A DNA stretch of 64,000 bases, taken from assembly GCA_021324365.1 (NCBI GenBank), contig JAJPJE010000068.1, positions 29,709 to 93,708 on the forward strand, given 5' to 3'. Of the stretch, positions 37,194 through 45,123 are shown piece by piece. The notes beneath the pieces were generated by a model, which saw nothing but the letters and a program-made list of their open reading frames with translations, had not been told where the DNA came from and searched no databases. Both the position numbers and the translations under genes were made by a program. Within the stretch, counting starts at the first letter, position 1. Every line of letters starts with the position of its first letter. Source of the DNA: Terriglobia bacterium (GTDB lineage: Bacteria > Acidobacteriota > Terriglobia > Terriglobales > Acidobacteriaceae).

Positions 37194-38540
37194 ATGAATT
37201 GTCGTCCTGCGACCCTAAAGTCGCTTGCAGCCTGTGTTCTCTCGCTGTTTCTGGTCTCCACCACAATGGCGCAAACCTCCGGCACGCCGGCGGCGAGCAA
37301 AGACATCCTTATTAAGAATGCCGTCCTGCTGACTGTAACCCACGGCAAGATCGCCAACGGCAGTTTGTATGTGAAAAACGGCAAGATCGCGGCTTTTGGC
37401 GAGAACGTCAGCGGGCCCCCAGGAGTGCCGGTGATTGACGCCGGCGGCAAGTACCTCACGCCTGGGATCGTCGATCCGCATTCGCACATGGCATTGCGTG
37501 ATGACATCAACGAAGCCACGTCGCCGGTCGTTCCCAACATGCGCATGATCGACGCCTTCGACTACACCGACAAGGCGATCTATCACGCGCTTGCCGGAGG
37601 CGTGACCAGCGCGTTGCTGCCCCACGGTTCGGCGGACATGATCGGCGGTCAGGCGGTGGTCATCAAGACCAAGTACGGCCTCGGCCGCGATGAAATGCTG
37701 TTTCCGAACGCGCCCCAATCGATCAAGTTCGCCAGCGGCGAAAACCCGAAACGGGTCTTCGGTACCAAGGGCCAGTTGCCTTCCACTCGCATGGGTAACT
37801 TCGCCGTGCAGCGGCAGGCACTTGTCGATGCGCAGAACTACATGCAGGAGTGGAATGCCTACAATGACAAGGTGAAGAAGGGCGACAAAGACGCCGTTCC
37901 TCCGAAGCGCGACCTGAAACTCGAAGCGCTCGCCGATGTTCTGCAGCGCAAGATGCTGGTTCAGATCCATTGCTATCGCGCCGATGAACTGCTGAACGAA
38001 ATGGCGATGGCCAAGGAGTTCAACTACAACCTGCGTGCCTTCCACCACGCGCTCGAAGCCTACAAAGTCGCCGATCAGATCGCCGCAAATCATGTTGGCA
38101 TCGCCACCTTTGCCGATTGGTGGGGGTACAAATACGAAGCCTGGGATGCGATCCCGTGGAACGCCGTGATGTGCATACGCAAGGGCGTGACCGTTGCGAT
38201 CAAGAGCGACTCGAACGACTACATCCGCCGCCTCAACCAGGAGGCTGCCAAGACGATTCGCTACGGTGGCGCAACCGAAGAAGAAGCACTGCGAATGATC
38301 ACGCTGAATGCAGCCTGGATCATCGGTGTCGACGACCGTGTCGGTTCTATCGACGTAGGCAAAGATGCCGACTTGGTGATCTGGGACGGCTATCCGCTCT
38401 CCAGCTACGGTGTGCCGGAAAAGGTCTACATCGATGGCGAATTGTTCTTCGACCGAACGCTTCCGGGGTACGGCACCACCCATTACGGAAACACCGCCGA
38501 GGCCGCGCCAGTAATTCCCGTGGTGAAGGAGGGCGAATAA
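37194..38540 (+). CDS. Exported amidohydrolase with intact metal site
   Basis: 448 residues with signal peptide (CVLSLFLVSTTMAQ). Amidohydrolase-superfamily beta-barrel: HxH in DPHSHM (H96, H98), a further ligand H259 in VQIHCY, His284/285 in AFHHALE, and Asp339 in KSDSND. Resembles imidazolonepropionase/Xaa-Pro-dipeptidase-like exported hydrolases. Its last base overlaps the ATG of the following paralogue (TAATG), so the two are translationally coupled. ATG at 37194 with GAGCAAGCAG upstream. Confidence 0.88.
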   Translation: MNCRPATLKSLAACVLSLFLVSTTMAQTSGTPAASKDILIKNAVLLTVTHGKIANGSLYVKNGKIAAFGENVSGPPGVPVIDAGGKYLTPGIVDPHSHMALRDDINEATSPVVPNMRMIDAFDYTDKAIYHALAGGVTSALLPHGSADMIGGQAVVIKTKYGLGRDEMLFPNAPQSIKFASGENPKRVFGTKGQLPSTRMGNFAVQRQALVDAQNYMQEWNAYNDKVKKGDKDAVPPKRDLKLEALADVLQRKMLVQIHCYRADELLNEMAMAKEFNYNLRAFHHALEAYKVADQIAANHVGIATFADWWGYKYEAWDAIPWNAVMCIRKGVTVAIKSDSNDYIRRLNQEAAKTIRYGGATEEEALRMITLNAAWIIGVDDRVGSIDVGKDADLVIWDGYPLSSYGVPEKVYIDGELFFDRTLPGYGTTHYGNTAEAAPVIPVVKEGE

Positions 38541-39877
38541 TGATTCGCGCTCATAAATTCATGACCACAGTTCTCCTCTGTGCAGCCGTTGCCTTTGGCC
38601 AGAGTCGCGAGGCTGTACACACGCACCGCAACCAGGCGCGCACTCCGTCGACCGATCAGGCAATCGTACTGACGGGCGGCAAACTGCTCACCATTACTCA
38701 CGGCACCATCGATCACGGTGTCATCGTCATGGAAGGCGGCAAGATCGCCGCAGTCGGTAAGGCCGGCGAGGTAAAGGTCCCGGCGAACGCGAAAGTTATT
38801 GACGTGACGGGAATGACCGTCTATCCCGGACTCATCGACTCGGAAACGCACCTCGGGCTGACCGAAATCGAAGCGGAAAAAAGCACCAACGATCTCGTCG
38901 AACTAAGCGACGAGATCATGCCGCAAATGCATGTAACCGACGCCTTCCACGCCGAGTCGGCACTGATTCCCGTGACGCGCTACAACGGGATTCTTAATGC
39001 TGTCGTTGCTCCAGCCACGGAAGACACGCTACCCGGGCAGGACGCCTTCATCCAACTCGCCGGCACCGACGCGACGGAAATGCTGATCGGCCGCGATGTC
39101 GCCATGCCGCTGAACTTCGACGGCACGCAGCGCCGAAACGAGACGTGGGCCACAGCAAAGTATCCGATGACCCGCATGGGCATGGCCGCGCAACTGCGTC
39201 AGGCCTTCATCGACGCGCAGGAGTACGGGCAGCGCCTCGACGACTACAACAAAAAGAAAGCGGCGGGTGACGCAAAGGCGATGGCCCCGAAGCGCGATCT
39301 GAAACTCGAGGCTCTGTTGCCCTATCTGCGCGGCCAGAAACCTGTGGTGATCGGGGCAGTCGAACCCAGCGACATCGAGACCGCTGTCGGGCTGGCCAAG
39401 GAATTCAATTTGAAATTCATCCTGAATCACCTGACGCATTGCCAGCCAATTCTCGATTACGTTGCCAGCCTGAAGGTGCCGGTCATCGTCGGCCCGATTT
39501 ACGAATTCCCCAAGGACGAAGAGCGCTATGACAGCGTGTATCGTTTGCCGGCCGAACTGCAGAAGCGTGGAGTGAAGATCGCGTTTGCGTCCTATGACGC
39601 GCATCAGTCCCGTAATCTGCCCTACGCCGCGGGATATGCGGTGGCTTATGGGCTTCCATACGATGAAGCGCTGAAGGCGATCACCATTAATGCCGCAGAA
39701 ATCTGGGGAGTGGCCGATAAACTCGGCTCGCTCGACGTCGGCAAGACCGCCAACGTAGTGGTCTCGAATGGCGATCCGCTGGACGTGAAGACCGATGTGA
39801 AACATATCTTCGTTGCCGGCCAGGAGATTCCACTAAAAGATCGTCAGACGGAGTTGAGGGACGAGTACAGCAAGTAG
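38540..39877 (+). CDS. Exported amidohydrolase-like protein lacking key metal ligands
   Basis: About 445 residues starting at ATG 38540, which overlaps the previous stop. Signal peptide (TTVLLCAAVAFGQ). Clear paralogue of the preceding enzyme (PKRDLKLEAL, GVADKLGSLDVGKTANVV and other shared stretches), but the metal HxH has become ExH (Glu102, His104 in DSETHL), and the VQIHCY His is replaced (VIGAVEP). This looks like a catalytically compromised partner, or an enzyme with a changed metal site. Probably forms a heteromeric complex with its neighbour. Confidence 0.82.
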   Translation: MIRAHKFMTTVLLCAAVAFGQSREAVHTHRNQARTPSTDQAIVLTGGKLLTITHGTIDHGVIVMEGGKIAAVGKAGEVKVPANAKVIDVTGMTVYPGLIDSETHLGLTEIEAEKSTNDLVELSDEIMPQMHVTDAFHAESALIPVTRYNGILNAVVAPATEDTLPGQDAFIQLAGTDATEMLIGRDVAMPLNFDGTQRRNETWATAKYPMTRMGMAAQLRQAFIDAQEYGQRLDDYNKKKAAGDAKAMAPKRDLKLEALLPYLRGQKPVVIGAVEPSDIETAVGLAKEFNLKFILNHLTHCQPILDYVASLKVPVIVGPIYEFPKDEERYDSVYRLPAELQKRGVKIAFASYDAHQSRNLPYAAGYAVAYGLPYDEALKAITINAAEIWGVADKLGSLDVGKTANVVVSNGDPLDVKTDVKHIFVAGQEIPLKDRQTELRDEYSK

Positions 39878-40023
39878 AGCTTTTGATGGCTCGGACGGCT
39901 CACCCGGTAAGAGGATACTCGCATCGCGCACCGACTAGTGCGGCGCCTGGTTTGACCCCGCCTAAGGCATACCGCTAGGATGTTGCGGGCGTTGGGCCAG
40001 AGCGGCTGACTAGGTTTGCCTGC

Positions 40024-40087
40024 TTTACACTACTTTGTCAGCCCATTTACACTAGCGCTTTTATTGTAGACAGGAGGCGCCGATCAG
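40024..40087 (+). promoter_or_regulatory. acpP promoter region with direct repeat TTTACACTA
   Basis: TTTACACTA occurs at 40024-40032 and exactly again at 40046-40054, 22 bases apart, close to two helical turns. The first copy supplies a possible -35 (TTTACA) and the second a -10-like TACACT (40048-40053) with an 18-base spacer. A perfect AGGAGG ribosome site follows at 40072-40077. Either a promoter or a repressor binding site. Confidence 0.5.
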
Positions 40088-40336
40088 ATGGCCGCAGTAG
40101 AAGATAAGGTTAAGGAAATCATCGTGGAGCAGCTTGGAGTGGACGAAGCCGAGGTCACGGCCAACGCGTCGTTCGTGGACGATCTGGGCGCCGACTCGCT
40201 GGACACGGTGGAACTGGTCATGGCGTTCGAAGAAGCTTTCGATATTGAAATTCCCGACGAAGAAGCCGAGAAGATCCGCACCGTACAGGACGCAGTCGAC
40301 TACATTACCAAGCACGCCAAGGTGGCCAAGCAGTAA
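40088..40336 (+). CDS. acpP: Acyl carrier protein, copy 1
   Basis: 82 residues. Carries growing fatty acyl chains on a phosphopantetheine attached to Ser in [10 protein letters not shown]. Typical acidic four-helix ACP ([25 protein letters not shown]). ATG after AGGAGGCGCCGATCAG. First of a fatty-acid synthesis set acp-acp-fabF. About 85% similar to the second copy. Confidence 0.97.
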   Translation: MAAVEDKVKEIIVEQLGVDEAEVTANASFVDDLGADSLDTVELVMAFEEAFDIEIPDEEAEKIRTVQDAVDYITKHAKVAKQ

Positions 40337-40418
40337 TCAGGCGTCATTCGCATATGCCGGGCAGGCCCGCTATCCCATACTTGCGCCCGCCTGCGAGCTA
40401 ATAAGGAGACATCTATTG

Positions 40419-40664
40419 ATGGCAGCCGTTGATGAAAAAGTGAAGCAGATCGTAGTTGAGCAGTTAGGCGTCGATGAGGGCGAGGTCACCGCGAGCGCTT
40501 CGTTTGTCGACGACCTGGGTGCCGATTCGCTCGATACGGTCGAACTGGTGATGGCGTTCGAGGAGGCCTTCGATCTGGAGATCCCCGACGAAGATGCAGA
40601 GAAGATTCGCACCGTCAAAGACGCGATCGACTATATCAACAAACACGCGAAAGGCGGGAAGTAA
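40419..40664 (+). CDS. Acyl carrier protein, copy 2
   Basis: 81 residues with AAGGAGAC upstream of the ATG. Same ACP fold, prosthetic-group Ser in [10 protein letters not shown], and nearly the same sequence as copy 1, but with VKQIVVEQ and a GGK C-terminus. It lies just before fabF, whose TTG start follows its TAA with no gap, so it is the more likely dedicated partner of FabF. A second ACP could instead serve another pathway. Confidence 0.95.
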   Translation: MAAVDEKVKQIVVEQLGVDEGEVTASASFVDDLGADSLDTVELVMAFEEAFDLEIPDEDAEKIRTVKDAIDYINKHAKGGK

Positions 40665-41900
40665 TTGCAGAGGCGCGTCGTCGTTACCGGCATCGGGCTG
40701 ATTTCGGCGGTCGGCAACACCACTGGCGAAACCTGGCAGAACCTGCTCGCCGGAAAAGGCGGCGTCACGCGCATTACGCATTTCGACACCTCCCAGCATG
40801 CCTGCCAGATCGCGGCCGAGGTCAAGGGCTTCGATCCGCTGAAGTTCATCGAGAAAAAAGAAGTAAAGAAGATGGGCCGCTTCATTCACTTCGCGCTGGC
40901 CGCGTCGGAAGAGGCGATGAACATGGCCGGACTGTCGGTGACCGAGGACATCGCCGATCGCGTGGGCGTGCATATCGGTTCCGGTATCGGTGGATTCGAC
41001 GTTATCGAGCGCGAACACACGAACCTGATGCAGGGGGGGCCGCGAAAGATATCGCCTTTCTTCATTCCTGCGTCGATCGTGAATCTCGCCGCCGGGCAGG
41101 TAAGTATCAAGTTTGGGGCGAAGGGTCCGAACGAGGCGACGGCCACGGCGTGCACGACCAGCGCTCACTCGATAGGCGATGCTTTCAAGATCATCCAGCG
41201 GTGCGACGCGGATGTGATGATCGCCGGCGGCTCGGAAGCTGCAATCACACCCATGGGCATCGGCGGATTTGCAGCGATGCGGGCACTCTCAACCCGCAAC
41301 GATGCTCCGGAGAAGGCCAGCCGTCCATGGGATAAAGATCGAGACGGATTTGTGGTCGGCGAAGGGGCGGGGATTCTAATTCTGGAAGACCTGGAATTCG
41401 CGAAGCGGCGTGGAGCGAAAATTCTTGCCGAAGCGGTCGGTTACGGCATGAGTGCCGACGCGTATCACATAACTTCGCCGGCACCCGAGCACGAAGGTGG
41501 TTATCGCGTGATGATGAATGCCTTGCGCGACGCCAAGATTCAGCCGAGCGACATCGGGTACGTGAACGCGCACGGAACGTCAACAGACATCGGGGACAAA
41601 CTAGAGACCCAGGCGATCAAGCGCGTGTTCGGCGACAAGATTCCACCTGTGAGTTCTACGAAATCCATGACCGGACACCTGCTAGGGGGCGCAGGCGGAC
41701 TCGAAGCGGGTATTACGGTGCTCGCTCTGCGCGATCAGATGGTACCGCCAACGATCAACTACGAGACGCCCGATCCCGAGTGCGATCTCGACTACGTTCC
41801 CAACCACTCGCGCAAGGTTCACATGGAGTACGCGCTCTCGAATTCGTTCGGCTTCGGCGGAACGAATGGATGTTTGATTTTTCGGCGGTGGGCGGAGTAA
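40665..41900 (+). CDS. fabF: FabF, beta-ketoacyl-ACP synthase II
   Basis: 411 residues starting at TTG 40665 immediately after the ACP stop. Condensing enzyme elongating acyl-ACP with malonyl-ACP. Catalytic Cys in TACTTSAHSIGDAF, His in NAHGTSTDIGDK and His in KSMTGHLLGGAGG form the usual Cys-His-His triad; GFGGTN near the end is intact. Co-transcribed with both ACPs. Confidence 0.97.
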   Translation: MQRRVVVTGIGLISAVGNTTGETWQNLLAGKGGVTRITHFDTSQHACQIAAEVKGFDPLKFIEKKEVKKMGRFIHFALAASEEAMNMAGLSVTEDIADRVGVHIGSGIGGFDVIEREHTNLMQGGPRKISPFFIPASIVNLAAGQVSIKFGAKGPNEATATACTTSAHSIGDAFKIIQRCDADVMIAGGSEAAITPMGIGGFAAMRALSTRNDAPEKASRPWDKDRDGFVVGEGAGILILEDLEFAKRRGAKILAEAVGYGMSADAYHITSPAPEHEGGYRVMMNALRDAKIQPSDIGYVNAHGTSTDIGDKLETQAIKRVFGDKIPPVSSTKSMTGHLLGGAGGLEAGITVLALRDQMVPPTINYETPDPECDLDYVPNHSRKVHMEYALSNSFGFGGTNGCLIFRRWAE

Positions 41901-42114
41901 TCATTCGTCATCCAGGTTAGCGTCCAACAGAAGGACGCGAAGCCGGGGCACCAACTTTTTTCTACACGCGGGTGAGGGTGCCCGACCACACAAGCGCAGC
42001 GCAAGTGCATAGCATCACTTTCCTGCAATCGTTAGTACTACGACGCTGCGGAGATTGCCAATCCACAGGCTGAGAGTTCACAATGCTTCTTCAGTTACCC
42101 TGGACATATTCGTA

Positions 42115-42813
42115 ATGGTAACGGCGACAGCTACTCCCCCACACAAACGCGTAACAGCACGAGCGGCCCTGGTCCATCTGGAAGATAATGTCAGTAGCAT
42201 CCTGCAGGACTGCCTACGTCAATTCAAGATAGAAGCCACTTTGCTGTCACAGAACGCCTCGGGGCGCATGCAGCATGAGAAGTTCGACGCTTGCATTATC
42301 ACGTTGAACGACGAAGCGGCGCCTGTTCTGGAATCGATCCGATCGTCTCGCTCCAACGCGCGCATGATCCTGTTTGGCGTTTGCAAGACGGCGGGGGACG
42401 CGGTGCGCTTTTCGCGTTTCGGCATCAACGTGCTGCTGGAATCTCCCATTGAGCGGCAAACCGCCCTGCGCGCGGTGCGTGCGACGCATTTACTGATCCT
42501 GAATGAATTTCGCCGGTACGTACGCATTCCTGTGGTTGCGAATGCGGAGCTATTCAACGGCTCCGATCACATTGTCGGCAGCACGGTAGAAATCAGCGGC
42601 GGCGGGATGTCGTTCCGCTTTCGTGGCAAACTCAAGATTGGCGACGAGGTTCAGATCGTGTTGGAACTGCCCGGCCGTGCGGCGACAAAGATCCGCGGCA
42701 TTGTTTCGTGGCTGCACCCCAAGGAATCCATCGCGGGCGTGCGTTTCGATGCGAGCGACGATCGTCGCATGATCGTCAAGTCCTGGATTGAACAGTATCT
42801 GGAGATCAACTAA
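42115..42813 (+). CDS. Receiver-like/PilZ two-domain protein
   Basis: About 232 residues from ATG 42115. N-terminal receiver-like domain (about 15-120): VHLEDNVSSILQDCL, FDACIITLNDEAA and a late LLESPIERQ strand. The expected phospho-Asp position reads Thr (ACIIT), so it is a pseudo-receiver. The C-terminal domain (about 140-232) is PilZ: RRYVRI provides the RxxxR motif and VEISGGGMSF the (D/N)xSxxG-type motif (Glu in the first position), so c-di-GMP binding is plausible. Possibly couples a second-messenger signal to surface or motility functions. Confidence 0.8.
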   Translation: MVTATATPPHKRVTARAALVHLEDNVSSILQDCLRQFKIEATLLSQNASGRMQHEKFDACIITLNDEAAPVLESIRSSRSNARMILFGVCKTAGDAVRFSRFGINVLLESPIERQTALRAVRATHLLILNEFRRYVRIPVVANAELFNGSDHIVGSTVEISGGGMSFRFRGKLKIGDEVQIVLELPGRAATKIRGIVSWLHPKESIAGVRFDASDDRRMIVKSWIEQYLEIN

Positions 42814-42927
42814 TCTCTCATCAACGGACAACTTGCAATCGGGCAATCGGGTAATCGAAAGACATCCACAACAGAATCGGATTCCGGATTTCCCTTCATT
42901 TGTCGATTCAACTAACGAGTCCTGTGC

Positions 42928-43851
42928 ATGCCGGATTACGCACTTGAGCTGCGCGAGGTGTCGAAAAGCTACGACGAATTCGTGGCGGTCGACCGGTTGT
43001 CGCTTGCCCTTCCAACAGGCAAGGTTTATGGCCTGCTTGGTCCTAATGGCGCGGGCAAGACGAGTTCTCTGCGGATGATGATCGGCATCACAATGCCGGA
43101 TTCCGGGGAAGTGCGCGTTTTCAACCAGCGCTTCCACCGCGATCAATTGAAGCGCATTGCCTATCTTCCCGAAGAACGCGGCTTTTACAAGCGCATGAAG
43201 CTCGCGGAGCACCTCGTATTGCTGGCGGAATTGCAGGGTGTTCCCGCGCATGAGGCGTTGCGTCGCACTACGCACTGGTGCGAGCGGCTTGAATTGGCCG
43301 ATTGGATGCAGAAGAAGGTTGAGGAACTCTCCAAGGGCATGCAGCAGAAGGCGCAGTTTATCGGTTCGATCCTTCATGATCCCGATCTGCTGATCCTGGA
43401 CGAACCTTTTTCCGGCCTCGATCCGGCGAATGCGGTGGTCCTGAAGGATGTTCTGCTGGAATTGAAGAAGGCGGGCAAGACGATTCTGTTTTCGACGCAT
43501 CGCATGGATACCGTCGAGCGGCTGTGCGATGCGATTTGCCTTGTGAATCATGGCAGGTCGGTGCTGGAAGGCGATCTGCGCAGCATCAAAGCGCGCTATG
43601 GCAAGAATCACGTGCAGATGGAATACGAGGGTGACGGCGAGTTCCTGCAAAAATCCGAACTAGTGCAGTCGTTCAACAATTACGGCAATTATGTTGAGGT
43701 GAAACTGCGAGCGGGCGCCGATCCGCAGGAGTTGCTGCGATCGGCTGTGAACCGGGTTCGCGTGAGCAAGTTTGAATTGATGGAACCGTCGCTGGAAGAA
43801 ATCTTCATCGACGTGGTGGGAAAGGCGCAAACATGCGTAACATCGGCCTGA
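42928..43851 (+). CDS. ABC transporter ATP-binding protein (NatA type)
   Basis: 307 residues. Walker A GPNGAGKTS, signature ELSKGMQQKAQ, Walker B LLILDEPF, and the downstream H-loop FSTHRM. The C-terminal extension (about 230-307) fits NatA/CcmA-like exporters with DUF4162-type tails. Its end overlaps the permease gene by 19 bases (ATG at 43833 inside), so a two-gene transporter. Exported substrate unknown; NatAB in Bacillus extrudes Na+. Confidence 0.88.
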   Translation: MPDYALELREVSKSYDEFVAVDRLSLALPTGKVYGLLGPNGAGKTSSLRMMIGITMPDSGEVRVFNQRFHRDQLKRIAYLPEERGFYKRMKLAEHLVLLAELQGVPAHEALRRTTHWCERLELADWMQKKVEELSKGMQQKAQFIGSILHDPDLLILDEPFSGLDPANAVVLKDVLLELKKAGKTILFSTHRMDTVERLCDAICLVNHGRSVLEGDLRSIKARYGKNHVQMEYEGDGEFLQKSELVQSFNNYGNYVEVKLRAGADPQELLRSAVNRVRVSKFELMEPSLEEIFIDVVGKAQTCVTSA

Positions 43852-45080
43852 TTCTCCGCCGCGAGTATCTCGAACGAGTTCGCACTAAGTCATTCTTGAT
43901 TAGCACGATTCTTCTGCCGCTGTTCATGTTCGGTATGATTTTTCTGCCCAGCAAGCTGGCGATGATGAATTCCGGCGGGACGAAGCATATTGCGGTGGTC
44001 AGCAACGATCCTGAGATCGCGAACTCTGTCATTTCACAGTTACATGATGGAACACGCTTTGGCACCAAGTACAACGTCGATCTTGTTACGGACACGAGTG
44101 AAGAGGAGCGCGCCAAGTTGCGCGATCAGGTCAGCAGTGGCCAACTGGACGGGTTTATTTGGCTGACGAATGACGCGATCGCCGCACGCGATGTGACCTA
44201 CGGCGAACGCGAGACCAGCGACTTCACCGAAAATGCCGGGCTGCAGAGCGCCATCACGGATGCGATTGTGAAGCATGAGCTCGCGTCGCGCGGTGTAGGC
44301 TCCAGCGACGTGGATGCGATATTGAAAGAGGTACACGTAAATACCGTGCCTATCCAGAAGGGAAAAGAGAGCGGGTCGGTCAGCGGCATGGAGTGGCTCA
44401 GCAGCTTTCTACTGGCAATGATGCTTTACCTCACCTTGATCGTCTATGGCATGTCGGTGATGCGTTCCGTGCTGGAAGAAAAGACGTCACGAGTGATGGA
44501 AGTGATGCTTGCCTGCGTTACGCCGAAACAGCTTATGGCGGGAAAGATTCTTGGCGTGGGTGCTGCAGGACTGACGCAGATCGCAATCTGGTGCGGCGCG
44601 GCTGCAATATTCGGCGGAGGCGCCGCTGCCGCTTCGGGTGCGGCTCCTAAGCTGGGAATCTCGGTGATGACGATTGCAGCGCTGGTTCCGTTCTTCCTCG
44701 CCGGATTTCTTCTCTACAGCGGACTGTATGCTGCCCTGGGCGCAATGGTGAACTCCGAGCAGGAAGCGCAGCAATGGCAATTCTTCGTCACCATGCCGCT
44801 GGTTGTGCCAGTAATCATGTTGACGTACGTGATCCGGCAGCCGAATGCGCCTGTATCGATGTGGATGTCCTTAGTGCCATTCTTTGCGCCGATCCTGATG
44901 TACGTACGCGTATTGGTCGAGCGGCCGCCAGTCTGGCAAATCGCACTCAGTGTTGGACTGTTACTCGCGACCATGTATGGCGTGCTGGCGCTGTGCTCGC
45001 GCATCTATCGCGTTGGAATCCTGATGTACGGCAAGCGTCCGACCCTGCCGGAGATCGTAAAATGGGTCAGGTATTCGTAG
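43833..45080 (+). CDS. ABC transporter permease (NatB type)
   Basis: 415 residues. N-terminal helix (SFLISTILLPLFMFGMIF), a large extracytoplasmic domain with a beta-rich stretch, and about five further helices from about 190 on (FLLAMMLYLTLIVYGMSV, LTQIAIWCGAAAIFGG, LVPFFLAGFLLYSGLYAALG). The conserved VMEVMLACVTPKQLMAGKI lies at the coupling region. Pairs with the preceding ATPase to form a NatAB-like exporter. Confidence 0.88.
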   Translation: MRNIGLILRREYLERVRTKSFLISTILLPLFMFGMIFLPSKLAMMNSGGTKHIAVVSNDPEIANSVISQLHDGTRFGTKYNVDLVTDTSEEERAKLRDQVSSGQLDGFIWLTNDAIAARDVTYGERETSDFTENAGLQSAITDAIVKHELASRGVGSSDVDAILKEVHVNTVPIQKGKESGSVSGMEWLSSFLLAMMLYLTLIVYGMSVMRSVLEEKTSRVMEVMLACVTPKQLMAGKILGVGAAGLTQIAIWCGAAAIFGGGAAAASGAAPKLGISVMTIAALVPFFLAGFLLYSGLYAALGAMVNSEQEAQQWQFFVTMPLVVPVIMLTYVIRQPNAPVSMWMSLVPFFAPILMYVRVLVERPPVWQIALSVGLLLATMYGVLALCSRIYRVGILMYGKRPTLPEIVKWVRYS

Positions 45081-45123
45081 GCTTACGCTTCATTCAGCCG
45101 CATTCCTGTGCTAAGTTCTCCGT

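Noticed and set aside
37215..38483. Long minus-strand frame (422 codons) opposite the amidohydrolase
   Set aside because: Antisense shadow of a real enzyme; no motif of its own.
38117..38539. Longer start for the second amidohydrolase
   Set aside because: It would overlap the first amidohydrolase for over 400 bases; the ATG at 38540 begins a signal peptide and gives the expected length.
42550..43650. Minus-strand frame of 366 codons over the PilZ and natA genes
   Set aside because: Overlaps two convincingly coding plus-strand genes and looks like a codon-bias shadow.
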